From positions 4,584,001 through 4,648,000 of the forward strand of contig NZ_PHHE01000001.1 in the NCBI RefSeq assembly GCF_002813455.1: a stretch of 64,000 nt of DNA, written 5' to 3'. This document shows, piece by piece, positions 8,650 to 17,870 of this stretch. This DNA comes from Pseudomonas baetica. GTDB lineage: Bacteria > Pseudomonadota > Gammaproteobacteria > Pseudomonadales > Pseudomonadaceae. The position numbers and the translations under genes are program-made. The notes below the pieces were generated by a model, which saw nothing but the letters and a program-made list of their open reading frames with translations, had not been told where the DNA came from and searched no databases. Position 1 is the stretch's first letter, and the number at the start of each line of letters is the position of its first letter.

Positions 8650-10161
8650 ATGATTTCCATGCCCGACAACCTTCCCGATGACCTGACTGCGCTCAAGCAA
8701 TTACTTGCTCAGATGCAGTCCAAGGTTGTTCATCTTGAAGAAGAAAATGCGCTGCTACGTCAGCGTCTCTTCGGACGTAAATCCGAACAATCAGTCGACC
8801 CAGCGACCCCGCAATTGGCTCTTTTTAATGAAGCCGAAAGTGTCGCTGAGCCTGCCGCCGAAGAGGCGGAGGAAGAAGTCGTCGCTCCGACCAAACGCCG
8901 TGGCAAACGCAAGCCTCTGTCCGCCGACTTGCCCCGTATCGAAGTCATCCACGAACTGCCCGAGCACGAGCTGATGTGTGCTTGCGGCTGCCGCAAGCAC
9001 GCCATCGGCGAAGAAACCAGCGAGCAGTTGGAAATCGTGCCGATGCAGATCCGCGTGATCAAACATATCCGCAAGGTCTACGCCTGCCGTGGCTGTGAAA
9101 CCGCGCCGGTCACCGCTGACAAGCCAGCGCAATTGATTGAAAAGAGCATGGCCAGTCCCAGTGTGTTGGCGATGTTGCTGACCACCAAATACGTCGACGG
9201 TCTGCCGCTGCATCGCTTCGAAAAAGTACTCGGTCGCCACGGCGTCGATATTCCACGACAAACCTTGGCACGTTGGGTCATCCAGTGCGGCGAACACCTG
9301 CAACCGCTGCTCAACTTGATGCGTGACAGGCTGCTGGAAAGTCACGTAATCCACTGCGACGAAACGCGTGTCCAGGTGATGAAAGAGCCTGATCGAGAGC
9401 CGACTAGCCAGTCCTGGATGTGGGTACAAACCGGCGGACCGCCGAATCAGCCAGTGATCCTTTTTGATTACTCGACCAGCCGAGCGCAAGAGGTACCGTC
9501 GCGCCTGCTCGAAGGTTATCGCGGCTATCTGATGACCGACGATTACGCCGGCTATAACGCCTTGGGCGCGCAGGCTGGTGTCGAACGTTTAGGCTGCTGG
9601 GCACATGCGCGACGCAAGTTTGTCGAGGCGCAAAAAGTGCAACCCAAGGGCAAAACCGGGCGTGCCGATATAGCCCTGAATCTGATCAACAAGCTGTACG
9701 GTATCGAGCGAGATTTAAAAGAAGTCGGCGATGAACATCGCCATGAAGGTCGACAGCAAAACAGCCTGCCAGTCCTGGCGCAGTTACGCGCCTGGCTGGA
9801 GAGAACGCAGCCTCAGGTGACGGCGCAAAACGCGCTGGGCAAAGCCATCAGTTATCTGGCCAGCAACTGGGACAAGTTAGTGCGCTACACCGAAGCCGGT
9901 TCTTTGCCGATCGACAACAACGCAGCAGAGCGTGCGATCAGGCCCTTCGTAATAGGGCGCAAGAACTGGCTGTTCAGCGACACGCCCAAAGGCGCGACGG
10001 CCAGTGCTCAACTTTACAGTTTGGTCGAGACGGCTAAAGCCAACGGCCAAGAGCCCTATGCGTGGCTGCGCCACGCACTTGAACGATTGCCGCAAGCCGC
10101 AGCGGTAGAGGACTTCGAAGCCTTGCTGCCGTGGAACTGCACTCCGCAAATACCAAGATAA
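8650..10161 (+). CDS. tnpC: IS66 transposase TnpC
   Basis: A 503-residue DDE transposase. It has an N-terminal coiled-coil/leucine-zipper region (residues ~10-45), an acidic linker, a zinc-binding CACGC..CRGC region (~110-155), and the catalytic core with [18 protein letters not shown] and the C-terminal [18 protein letters not shown] containing the likely E. It appears intact, so the element may be active. Confidence 0.95.
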   Translation: MISMPDNLPDDLTALKQLLAQMQSKVVHLEEENALLRQRLFGRKSEQSVDPATPQLALFNEAESVAEPAAEEAEEEVVAPTKRRGKRKPLSADLPRIEVIHELPEHELMCACGCRKHAIGEETSEQLEIVPMQIRVIKHIRKVYACRGCETAPVTADKPAQLIEKSMASPSVLAMLLTTKYVDGLPLHRFEKVLGRHGVDIPRQTLARWVIQCGEHLQPLLNLMRDRLLESHVIHCDETRVQVMKEPDREPTSQSWMWVQTGGPPNQPVILFDYSTSRAQEVPSRLLEGYRGYLMTDDYAGYNALGAQAGVERLGCWAHARRKFVEAQKVQPKGKTGRADIALNLINKLYGIERDLKEVGDEHRHEGRQQNSLPVLAQLRAWLERTQPQVTAQNALGKAISYLASNWDKLVRYTEAGSLPIDNNAAERAIRPFVIGRKNWLFSDTPKGATASAQLYSLVETAKANGQEPYAWLRHALERLPQAAAVEDFEALLPWNCTPQIPR

Positions 10162-10205
10162 CTATACGCCCCGCCTTTAAAATGTGGGGTTCATGGATCG
10201 CATAC

Positions 10206-10328
10206 CTAATACATGAATGAAATGTCGCCAAGTGCGAATGTGAGAAAGTAAAAATACTACTGCTTTTTCTTGCTCTTCTGCCCAGCTCTCTACAAAGCTT
10301 TCAGTCAGAAGGTAGATTGTCGGCCCAA
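10206..10328. other. IS-proximal spacer
   Basis: Sequence between the right IS66 end and the broken Sel1 remnant. No gene, promoter or terminator is recognised. Homology to the other Sel1 genes starts abruptly at about 10329, so this is foreign to the cassette array. Confidence 0.4.
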
Positions 10329-10574
10329 GGCGTCCTCTGTCATGTAACGGTTACTTAGGCGGATGGCCTCGCCTAATTAATACTGAGCGTCTCGATCGCC
10401 TGCTTCGGCAGCGGTTTGCAAAAAAGGCTGTGAGGAAGTCCATGCACTTTGCTTGTAAAGCATAATGCCAGTTTCTTTCGCTGCCGCTTGATTTTCAATG
10501 ACTTGGGCGTTGGAAATTGATGTGGTGGAAACCCAGAAGGCGATGCTCAAGAAAATAGGGCGGAAAGCGGACAC
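10329..10574 (-). pseudogene. Remnant of a third Sel1-repeat putative immunity gene
   Basis: From the GTG at 10574 this encodes a signal peptide and the start of a Sel1 protein (SAWTSSQPFLQTAAEAGDRDAQY) nearly identical to part of the 13909-14865 gene. The next codon, TAC in the intact copy, is TAA here. Homology continues in frame through the following ~15 codons (LGEAIRLSNRYMTEDA) and then stops at about 10329, so the gene has both a nonsense mutation and a lost 3' end. It follows the intact Sel1 gene at 10592 in tandem. The break lies about 120 bases from the IS66 end, which suggests decay linked to that element. Confidence 0.85.
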
Positions 10575-10591
10575 AGATAAACTTCCTTAGA

Positions 10592-11563
10592 TCAGTAGCC
10601 GTAAGCCGGAACAAAGTAGGAAAGTGGTGGGTGAGTCTTTTCCCAATCTTTGGCAAAGCGGATCCCATCCTTGATTTCTTGAGGACTCATCTTTTCGGCA
10701 ATTTCAGGAAGGCTTCTTCTAGCATCCTCAGGGGCTACGCCACCGCCTTGCAAATGGGAGATAAGGTAGGTGATTCCATACGCTTCTACTAAGTCCAACG
10801 GAAATCCGTAACTGTCAGGAAGATGCGCTACAGTGAGGGCATATCCACCAGCGGCATCAATGTGACCTGACTCAGCGGCCTTTTTTAGCCAATATCCTAC
10901 GTCTTCTTTGCTTGCTTTATTTTCATATAAAAAATTTGCGTAGAGGTACATACCCGGTGGGTAGCCGCTCTCCGCTGAAGCTTTGAACCATTTCTCAACG
11001 GCTTTTTCGCGGCTGCCAGGAATAAGGAACCAGCCTTCACCATCTTTGTACTTACCAGCAAGCACTTTTTGAGCAAATCCACTGCCTGCCGTCGCTGCTT
11101 TTTCCAACCATTGCAAACCTTGCTTGGCGGTAAATAAAACAATCATTGCCTCAGTATCGCCTTTCTCGGCGCGCTCATTTGCAACCTGTAGTGCATAATT
11201 CCGCCATTCTTCATCGCTTTTACCTGAGCAACTCCCCATCTCCTTGCACAAATCATGCGAATTACTCAGCCGAAGCATTGCATACAAATCTCCTTGCTTA
11301 GCTGCTGATTCGTACCATTTTTTTGCGTCTTCGGTGGTGTAGCGGTTGCTGAGGCGGATAGCCTCTCCCAAGTAATATTGCGCCGTACTGTCTCCCGCAT
11401 CTGCCGCGATTTTCAGTAGCGGCTGAGAATCGTACCAATCACTTTGTTGATAAAGGATAAGGCCTTTATTTTTTGCTACTTGTTGATCGCTCGTAAGTTC
11501 TGCAAAAGCTGAGGTGGATAGAAATATTGAATATAAAATTATGGAGTATATTGTTTTAATCAA
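10592..11563 (-). CDS. Sel1-repeat protein, putative immunity to the truncated effector
   Basis: A 323-residue exported protein: signal peptide (LYSIFLSTSAFA) followed by Sel1/TPR-like repeats (AQYYLGEAIRLSNRY, YAMLRLSN, GDTEAMIVLF, GFAQKVLAGKYKDG, PPGMYLYANFLYEN). It starts at a TTG (11563) inside the last codons of the upstream effector (ACATTGATTAA), with AAAGGACC ahead, so translation is coupled. The closely related gene at 13909 starts the same way. Tight coupling to a candidate toxin and a periplasmic signal suggest an immunity role, which is inference. Confidence 0.75.
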   Translation of the reverse strand: MIKTIYSIILYSIFLSTSAFAELTSDQQVAKNKGLILYQQSDWYDSQPLLKIAADAGDSTAQYYLGEAIRLSNRYTTEDAKKWYESAAKQGDLYAMLRLSNSHDLCKEMGSCSGKSDEEWRNYALQVANERAEKGDTEAMIVLFTAKQGLQWLEKAATAGSGFAQKVLAGKYKDGEGWFLIPGSREKAVEKWFKASAESGYPPGMYLYANFLYENKASKEDVGYWLKKAAESGHIDAAGGYALTVAHLPDSYGFPLDLVEAYGITYLISHLQGGGVAPEDARRSLPEIAEKMSPQEIKDGIRFAKDWEKTHPPLSYFVPAYGY

Positions 11564-13760
11564 TGTTTGGTCCTTTGTAGAAGGCCTTGACTTCTTGAAT
11601 AGGTGCAGATGCAGGGCCGGTATATGTGCTCGAGTAAGTGCAGTGGCTATTCATTCTCGCCCCTAGAAGTTTAGCGTTTTCTGAGTACCGCTCCCGCATT
11701 CTGTTGTTACCCGGGATGTGGCCTAAAACCCTTTCATTCATGAATAGATCGAGTTTTAACTTGTTTTTGCAGAACATAAGTCCTGCCTGCGGGGGACGAA
11801 TCCCGTCACGATTCATGCAAATAATTGCTTCTTCAAATTGCAAATTTGCATTGGTTTTTTTTGAAATCCAACTAAGGCATCTTTCAATTGCTTGTTGTTG
11901 AATGAGGTATGCCTCGTCGTTGTTGTAGCTTTTACTGTCCTCGTCATCTTCAGCAGAAAATGACCTAGGTGAAGTACTTAAAGCCATTAGTAATGGGCCT
12001 AGGGCCTGTGGGGTTAGGTTGTACACCCACTCCTGCATTACTTTTTGGTTTTTATCCAAGATAAGTGTGTGAGCAATTTGTCCCCCACGACCACCCTCGG
12101 TCAGCGCATCAAATATCCCTTTAACAATGGCATACCCACGCACATAGGCAAACGCCACATCGATACCCGTGGCGCCGAGGAAGCTCAGTTTCTGCAGATA
12201 GTCCATGGCTTCGCCATCGACCCACTCAAGATCCTTGTATTGGTTCGCGGCCATTTCCTGTCGCACCAGTTCCGTCAAGGCTACGATGCTGTCGTAGCCG
12301 ACTTCAAAGGTCAAATACCCTTTGACGCCTGCGCCCCAGACCAGCGCGCCCTTGATCGATAACAGCAGTAGGCCGTTTTGCATCCGCAGGTGCATGTCGC
12401 CGGTGTAGCCGGCGCCGATGGCCACGGCCACTTCAACCTCCAGTTTGGCCAAAGGGCGCCACTGGTTGGCTGAGATGCGATTGGGCACGGGTGCAGGTGG
12501 GAGGACGCTTGGGGGAGGGCACCAGAACAGTTTGCCGGTGACTTTGCACCCGGCTTGAGCGCCGGCAAACACTTCGAACTTCGCCAGGTCGCCGGATTTC
12601 TCGGCAATGTCCACACCGACAAGGCTGGTGTAGCCGGTTTTCTGGTCAAGGGTCAGGTCGCGTGACAGCATGAGGCTTGCGCCAGCGAATCCCCAGGCCT
12701 TGGCTTCCAGATCCAGAGACAGTTTGCCGAAGTTGACGCTGCGCACGCTGCCGTCCTGGGCCTTGTATTTCGCGACCCAAGGATCGGCTTTTGCCCGTTT
12801 CGGGAATTCGACTTTGAGTAAGCTGACTTCCCCGCGCCACGCTGTTACATCCAGTGCAACTTCTACGTTGGCAATCTGAGGGGAACCACTTTTCAGAGTG
12901 GGGCCTTCCATTTTGACTTCGGACAGCAGGTTGGCGCTTTCCGGGAGCAAGCATCGAACCAGTTGGGCCTGGGGGCTGTTGTCGAACAGCATGAGGTTGC
13001 GCAACTGCTTATCTTCGAAAACCATGGCTTTGAGGTTTTCGCCCCAACTTTTTTTCTTGGCTTCGGCTTTGATGCTTTCGACTTTGTAGCCTTTGGCTTC
13101 CAGCGCAGCAAAGAATTTTTCTGGCAGGAACAGGCCATGTTCATCGAACCATGGGCCTTTCTCATCGAACTGAAGTGCGCCTTCCTGATCCAGCCAATCA
13201 CTGAACACACGATCGTCGTCTGCTTCTTTGGCAATCGATTTGGGCAAGCTGCTCTTGAGCTCTTTCAGTTGGTCCTTAAACGCGTTGCCACTGGCTTGGG
13301 CCAGTTGTTTCAGGCTGATGTGGTTCAGGATCGTCGTCGAAGAGGCGCTGCTGAGTTCACGTAGCGGAATGTTTGTTTTGGTCAGTCGTTCGAGGGGTTT
13401 TGGCTTGTAGCTTTCCGCGTCCCACAGGAACAGGCGGGGAGGCTTCAGTGCTCGAACGCGTGCTTCGGCGGTGGTCTGAATTCGCTCTGCCTCGTCATTC
13501 AGGTCGGACCACTGTTTCTGCAAGCTGACGAATAGCACTTCGGGTGGCGCTGACTTGCCACCGGTAGCCGAGACCCACTGGGAATAACGCGCTTCGATTT
13601 TTTTCTCAAGCTCGTCGCGTTTGGTGGTCAGTTCGATAAAGGCCTGAAAATCCTCGGTCCCTGCGTACTGGTCGTCAGGGCTGAGAAAAGAAGCTGTGGT
13701 CTGTCCCCGTTTTCCGTCCCTTTTCTTTTTCGAAGTCCCCCGCGTGGGGTAATCGCTCAT
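11556..13760 (-). CDS. Truncated duplicate of the T6SS effector candidate
   Basis: A 734-residue protein from the ATG at 13760. Upstream in-frame codons could extend it by 18 residues. After ~25 unrelated residues (MSDYPTRGTSKKK...) it joins the 1003-aa effector at SPDDQYAGTEDFQ and lacks that protein's first ~295 residues. The following ~540 residues are almost identical, and the last ~150 diverge clearly (about 60% by eye), ending again in GPNID. A hydrophobic stretch lies around the LLLLSIKGALVWGAGVKGYL motif. Loss of the N-terminal part suggests an orphan cassette that cannot load on VgrG by itself. It is followed by its own Sel1 partner with overlapping start. Confidence 0.7.
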   Translation of the reverse strand: MSDYPTRGTSKKKRDGKRGQTTASFLSPDDQYAGTEDFQAFIELTTKRDELEKKIEARYSQWVSATGGKSAPPEVLFVSLQKQWSDLNDEAERIQTTAEARVRALKPPRLFLWDAESYKPKPLERLTKTNIPLRELSSASSTTILNHISLKQLAQASGNAFKDQLKELKSSLPKSIAKEADDDRVFSDWLDQEGALQFDEKGPWFDEHGLFLPEKFFAALEAKGYKVESIKAEAKKKSWGENLKAMVFEDKQLRNLMLFDNSPQAQLVRCLLPESANLLSEVKMEGPTLKSGSPQIANVEVALDVTAWRGEVSLLKVEFPKRAKADPWVAKYKAQDGSVRSVNFGKLSLDLEAKAWGFAGASLMLSRDLTLDQKTGYTSLVGVDIAEKSGDLAKFEVFAGAQAGCKVTGKLFWCPPPSVLPPAPVPNRISANQWRPLAKLEVEVAVAIGAGYTGDMHLRMQNGLLLLSIKGALVWGAGVKGYLTFEVGYDSIVALTELVRQEMAANQYKDLEWVDGEAMDYLQKLSFLGATGIDVAFAYVRGYAIVKGIFDALTEGGRGGQIAHTLILDKNQKVMQEWVYNLTPQALGPLLMALSTSPRSFSAEDDEDSKSYNNDEAYLIQQQAIERCLSWISKKTNANLQFEEAIICMNRDGIRPPQAGLMFCKNKLKLDLFMNERVLGHIPGNNRMRERYSENAKLLGARMNSHCTYSSTYTGPASAPIQEVKAFYKGPNID

Positions 13761-13846
13761 ATTTATTGCTAGGCACTTAGGTCCTTCATGTGGGGGACTT
13801 AAGGGGTATGCCACGTTTAGTGTCCGTGAGGGTAGGGCTCATTGAT

Positions 13847-13884
13847 AGATAGACCATGTCTAAAGAAGAGAACATGGTCTATCT
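13847..13884 (-). other. 13-bp perfect hairpin between effector-immunity cassettes
   Basis: Two perfectly complementary 13-base arms (13847-13859 and 13872-13884) with a 12-base loop lie between the Sel1 gene stop (13909) and the truncated effector. No T-run follows on the minus strand, so it is not a classical terminator. It may be an mRNA-processing or stability element or the scar of the duplication. Confidence 0.55.
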
Positions 13885-13908
13885 TCGTTTGCTCTGTGGT
13901 TGGATTTT

Positions 13909-14865
13909 TTAATAACCATAAATTGGATCGAAGTAAGAAAGTGGTGGGTGTGTTCTTTCCCAATCTTTGGCGAATTCAATTCCCGACTTGATTTCCTCCG
14001 GCCCCATTTTCTCCGCAATCCTTGGAAGGTTTAGCCTCGCTTCTTCTGGGGCGATAGCACCTCCCTTCAGATTTGAAATTAAGTATGTATATCCATACGC
14101 TTTTATTAGATCTAAGGGGAAGCCATAGCTATCTGGAAGATGGGCGATATTAAGGGAGTAGCCGCCTAGAGCGTCAATGTGCCCCGACTCGGCAGTCTTC
14201 TTAAGCCATTTTCCGACATCTTGTTTACTTCCGTTGTGTTCGTACAGATAGTTCGCATAAAGATACATCCCCGGAGGGAATCCCCCTTCCGCTGATGCCT
14301 TAAACCATTTTTCGATTGCTTTTTCTCGACTGCCAGGAATTACGAACCAACCTTTTCCATTTTGGTAGGCACTCGCAAGAAGTTGCTGAGCGAAGTTGTC
14401 ACCCGACTCTGCAGCCCTTTCTAACCACTCCAAGCCTTGTTTAGCTGTATAGAGCGCTACCATTGCTTCGGTGTCGCCTCTCTCCGCGCGTTCGTGTGCA
14501 ATTTTTAAGGCCTGCGCCCTCCAGTCCTTACCACTTTTTTGAGTGCAGGTTTCGATTACGGTGCAGAGATCTTCTTTGTTACTGAGACGCAGCATGGCAT
14601 AGAGATGTCCTTGTTCGGCTGCGGCCTCGTACCATTTTACGGCGTCCTCTGTCATGTAGCGGTTACTTAAGCGGATCGCCTCGCCTAAGTAATACTGAGC
14701 GTCTCGATCGCCCGCTTCTGCAGCAGTTTGCAAAAAAGGCTGTGAAGAAGTCCATGCGCTTTGATGAAAAAGTGCAATTCCCTTATCTCTGGCTGATAAT
14801 TGCTGAGCCGAAACACAGGAGATGAAAAAAAATGACAGACAAATTAGAGCGATTCGCTTAATCAA
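13909..14865 (-). CDS. Sel1-repeat protein, putative immunity to the 1003-aa effector
   Basis: I start it at the TTG at 14865 (LIKRIALICLSFFFISCVSA, a signal peptide), which overlaps the effector stop in ACATTGATTAA. The longer frame would begin inside the effector. The 318-residue product carries several Sel1 repeats and ends PPLSYFDPIYGY like its paralogue at 10592. The two Sel1 proteins are clearly related but diverged along their length, parallel to the divergence of the effector C-termini. Coupled synthesis with the effector fits an immunity pair. The toxin activity itself is unknown. Confidence 0.75.
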   Translation of the reverse strand: MIKRIALICLSFFFISCVSAQQLSARDKGIALFHQSAWTSSQPFLQTAAEAGDRDAQYYLGEAIRLSNRYMTEDAVKWYEAAAEQGHLYAMLRLSNKEDLCTVIETCTQKSGKDWRAQALKIAHERAERGDTEAMVALYTAKQGLEWLERAAESGDNFAQQLLASAYQNGKGWFVIPGSREKAIEKWFKASAEGGFPPGMYLYANYLYEHNGSKQDVGKWLKKTAESGHIDALGGYSLNIAHLPDSYGFPLDLIKAYGYTYLISNLKGGAIAPEEARLNLPRIAEKMGPEEIKSGIEFAKDWERTHPPLSYFDPIYGY

Positions 14866-17800
14866 TGTTTGGCCCTCGGTATGTAACTTTGAGTCCTTGA
14901 GTAGGCGCAAAAGCAGGTCCTTCATATACAGTGCTGTATCCGCAATAGTTATTTAAGTTTGCTCCGAGCTTCAATGCGCGATCTTTGTACCTGGCACGCA
15001 TTATGTTATTGATTTCAGTCAGGCCCAGAACACGTTCAGACATAAATAAGTCGAGTTTCGCTTTATTTTTGCAATATGCGAGTCCTGCCTGTTGAGGCCG
15101 TGCACCATCTCTATTCATGCAAATAATTGCTTCTTCAAACTGTTGATTTGCTCCAGGCTTACTGGATATCCAGCCTAAGCATCGTTCAATCGCCTGTTGT
15201 TGTATTAGGTAAGCGTGATCCCCGTTAAAGCTTTGGTCCTCTTTGCCATCCTCTTCTACGGTGAACGCTTTAGGACCGGCGCTCAAAGCTAGCAATAATG
15301 GACCCAGCGCTTGTGGTTGGAGGTTGCATACCCAATCTTGCATATCTTGTCTATTTTCAATTCTGCCGATCGAGTAAGCAATTTGTCCCCCACGTCCCCC
15401 CTCGGTCAGCGCATCAAATAACCCTTTAACAATGGCATACCCACGCACATAGGCAAACGCCACATCGATACCCGTGGCGCCGAGGAAGCTCAGTTTCTGC
15501 AGATAGTCCATGGCTTCGCCATCGACCCACTCAAGATCCTTGTATTGGTTCGCGGCCATTTCCTGTCGCACCAGTTCCGTCAAGGCCACGATGCTGTCGT
15601 AGCCGACTTCAAAGGTCAAATACCCTTTGACGCCTGCGCCCCAAACCAGCGCGCCCTTGATCGATAACAGCAGTAGGCCGTTTTGCATCCGCAGTTGCAT
15701 GTCGCCGGTGTAGCCGGCGCCGATGGCCACGGCCACTTCAACCTCCAGTTTGGCCAAAGGGCGCCACTGGTTGGCTGAAATGCGATTGGGCACGGGTGCA
15801 GGCGGGAGGACGCTTGGGGGAGGGCACCAGAACAGTTTGCCGGTGACTTTGCACCCGGCTTGAGCGCCGGCAAACACTTCGAACTTCGCCAGGTCGCCGG
15901 ATTTCTCGGCAATGTCCACACCGACAAGGCTGGTGTAGCCGGTTTTCTGGTCCAGGGTCAGGTCGCGTGACAGCATGAGGCTTGCGCCAGCGAATCCCCA
16001 GGCCTTGGCTTCCAGATCCAGAGACAGTTTGCCGAAGTTGACGCTGCGCACGCTGCCGTCATGAGCCTTGTATTTTGCGACCCAAGGATCGGCCTTTGCC
16101 CGTTTCGGGAATTCGACTTTGAGTAAGCTGACTTCCCCGCGCCACGCTGTTACATCCAGTGCAACTTCTACGTTGGCAATCTGAGGGGAACCACTTTTCA
16201 GAGTGGGGCCTTCCATTTTGACTTCGGACAGCAGGTTGGCGCTTTCCGGGAGCAAGCATCGAACCAGTTGGGCCTGGGGGCTGTTGTCGAACAGCATGAG
16301 GTTGCGCAACTGCTTATCTTCGAAAACCATGGCTTTGAGGTTTTCGCCCCAACTTTTTTTCTTGGCTTCGGCTTTGATGCTTTCGACTTTGTAGCCTTTG
16401 GCTTCCAGCGCAGCAAAGAATTTTTCTGGCAGGAACAGGCCATGTTCATCGAACCATGGGCCTTTCTCATCGAATTGCAGCGCGCCTTCCTGTTCCAGCC
16501 AATCACTGAACACACGATCATCGTCTGCTTCTTTGGCAATCGACTTGGGCAAACTGGTCGCCAGCTCTTTAAGTTGGCCTTGGAACGCGTTGCCACCCGC
16601 TTGAGCCAGATGTTTCAGGCTGATGTGGTTAAGGATCGATGTGGAAGAAGCACTGCTGAGTTCGCGTAGCGGAATGTTGGTTTTGGCCAGGCGTTCGAGG
16701 GGTTTTGGCTTGTAGCTCTCCGCGTCCCAGAGGAAGAGGCGGGGAGGCTTCAGTGCTCGAACGCGTGCTTCGGCGGTGGTCTGAATCCGCTCAGCCTCTG
16801 TGTTCAGGTCGTACCACTGCTTTTGCAAGCTGACAAACAGCACTCCGGGTGGCGCTGACTTGCCACCGGTAGCCGAGACCCATTGGGAGTAACGCGCTTC
16901 GATTTTTTTCTCAAGCTCATCGCGTTTGTTTGTCAGTTCGATAAAGGCCTGAAAATCCTCGGTCCCTGCGTACTGGTCGTCAGGGCTGAGTGCGAACTCG
17001 GGAACCGCCACCCCGCACTCGGCGAGTTCCACGATGGCATTGATGTATGGGGACATCAGGTCTTTCAGTGCGAGGATGTTGATCTGCACACCCTTGAGTT
17101 TCTTTTCGTCGATCTCGCCGGTTTCAATCAGTTTTTTGTGAAGCGCCTTGTAGTCTTTCAGGTGCTCCCACGCCGAGGCAATTTTTTTGCTGCCGGGATC
17201 GAACATTTTGTAGCCGTGAGCTTTTGCCTTGTCACGTTCTTTAATGTACTTGTCGATGGCCTCGCGAGCCTTCAAGGCGCGCGGCGTGTAGAAAACCCCG
17301 TTTTCTCGCTTGTACCCCAACTTCTCTGCGCTGGTGTCGGAGACCTTTTCCAGCGTTTCCATGTTCTTTTTGTTTTTATCGATGCGTTGCTGAGCTGCGA
17401 ACATCTCGCGCTCAGCGTGCATCGTCGCGTTGCTGTCACCTTTGGCTTTAGCTGCGTCCCAATCTTTGCGGCACTGCGCTTTTTTCGCCGTGTCTTCGGG
17501 GATTGCCGATTTCGACGCCAGGTAACTGCTACGGTCGTCTGCTTCGAGAAAAGCCTCCGGGCCGGGCGTGAGGAAGTAGTCCATCAGCCCGGCATCGGCG
17601 ATATTGCTCATTCGCGTGGCTTTGTCTGCGTCGACGGTTTTTTGCTTGAGCAGGTTGACGCTTTCTTTCAGCTTCTCGGACGTGCGCTTGGGCAACAGCC
17701 AGAACCGACGCTGGCCGGTGACGTAGATGATGTCGTCATAGCTGCTGCTGCAACCCGGCTTCTTGTCCTTGCAGAACGTTTCTGAGTCGGCAGATGACTT

Positions 17801-17869
17801 CGGTGGGTCCGCCGGGATAACAACAGGTGGTTGTTCTGGGGTAGATGCTTGTTCGGACGTACCTGTCAT
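14858..17869 (-). CDS. VgrG/DUF4123-linked T6SS effector candidate, 1003 aa
   Basis: A large protein directly downstream of the DUF4123 adaptor (one base between stop and start). Residues 1-295 are a hydrophilic N-terminal region with helical, Lys/Glu-rich stretches, likely the part recognised by adaptor/VgrG. The middle holds KPPRLFLWDAESYKPKPLERL and a Gly/hydrophobic segment (AVAIGAGYTGDM, LLLLSIKGALVWGAGVKGYLTF, GATGIDVAFAYVRGYAIVKG) that might insert in membranes. The C-terminal 150 residues contain conserved Cys (CLGWIS, CMNRDG, YCKNK, YCGYS). The layout hcp-vgrG-DUF4123-effector-Sel1 matches orphan T6SS loci of Pseudomonas such as the P. aeruginosa vgrG6 neighbourhood, though that comparison is from memory. 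I cannot name an enzymatic activity. Confidence 0.75.
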   Translation of the reverse strand: MTGTSEQASTPEQPPVVIPADPPKSSADSETFCKDKKPGCSSSYDDIIYVTGQRRFWLLPKRTSEKLKESVNLLKQKTVDADKATRMSNIADAGLMDYFLTPGPEAFLEADDRSSYLASKSAIPEDTAKKAQCRKDWDAAKAKGDSNATMHAEREMFAAQQRIDKNKKNMETLEKVSDTSAEKLGYKRENGVFYTPRALKAREAIDKYIKERDKAKAHGYKMFDPGSKKIASAWEHLKDYKALHKKLIETGEIDEKKLKGVQINILALKDLMSPYINAIVELAECGVAVPEFALSPDDQYAGTEDFQAFIELTNKRDELEKKIEARYSQWVSATGGKSAPPGVLFVSLQKQWYDLNTEAERIQTTAEARVRALKPPRLFLWDAESYKPKPLERLAKTNIPLRELSSASSTSILNHISLKHLAQAGGNAFQGQLKELATSLPKSIAKEADDDRVFSDWLEQEGALQFDEKGPWFDEHGLFLPEKFFAALEAKGYKVESIKAEAKKKSWGENLKAMVFEDKQLRNLMLFDNSPQAQLVRCLLPESANLLSEVKMEGPTLKSGSPQIANVEVALDVTAWRGEVSLLKVEFPKRAKADPWVAKYKAHDGSVRSVNFGKLSLDLEAKAWGFAGASLMLSRDLTLDQKTGYTSLVGVDIAEKSGDLAKFEVFAGAQAGCKVTGKLFWCPPPSVLPPAPVPNRISANQWRPLAKLEVEVAVAIGAGYTGDMQLRMQNGLLLLSIKGALVWGAGVKGYLTFEVGYDSIVALTELVRQEMAANQYKDLEWVDGEAMDYLQKLSFLGATGIDVAFAYVRGYAIVKGLFDALTEGGRGGQIAYSIGRIENRQDMQDWVCNLQPQALGPLLLALSAGPKAFTVEEDGKEDQSFNGDHAYLIQQQAIERCLGWISSKPGANQQFEEAIICMNRDGARPQQAGLAYCKNKAKLDLFMSERVLGLTEINNIMRARYKDRALKLGANLNNYCGYSTVYEGPAFAPTQGLKVTYRGPNID

Positions 17870-17870
17870 T

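Larger units (their letters stand above)
8188..10205 (+). mobile_element. IS66-family insertion sequence (tnpB, tnpC; no tnpA)
   Basis: The ends are imperfect inverted repeats that both begin GTA and share the block AACCCCACATT. They enclose tnpB and tnpC. The 84 bases before tnpB leave no room for the small tnpA found in many IS66 elements. The 8-base flanks differ (gatttggt versus ctaataca), so no target duplication is visible. Either the ends are misplaced by a few bases or the copy mediated a deletion or rearrangement joining the transfer module to the T6SS locus. Confidence 0.85.

Noticed and set aside
10377-10574. Intact 65-residue Sel1 protein
   Set aside because: Homology to the paralogue continues in frame past the TAA, so the frame is a broken gene, not a complete small protein.
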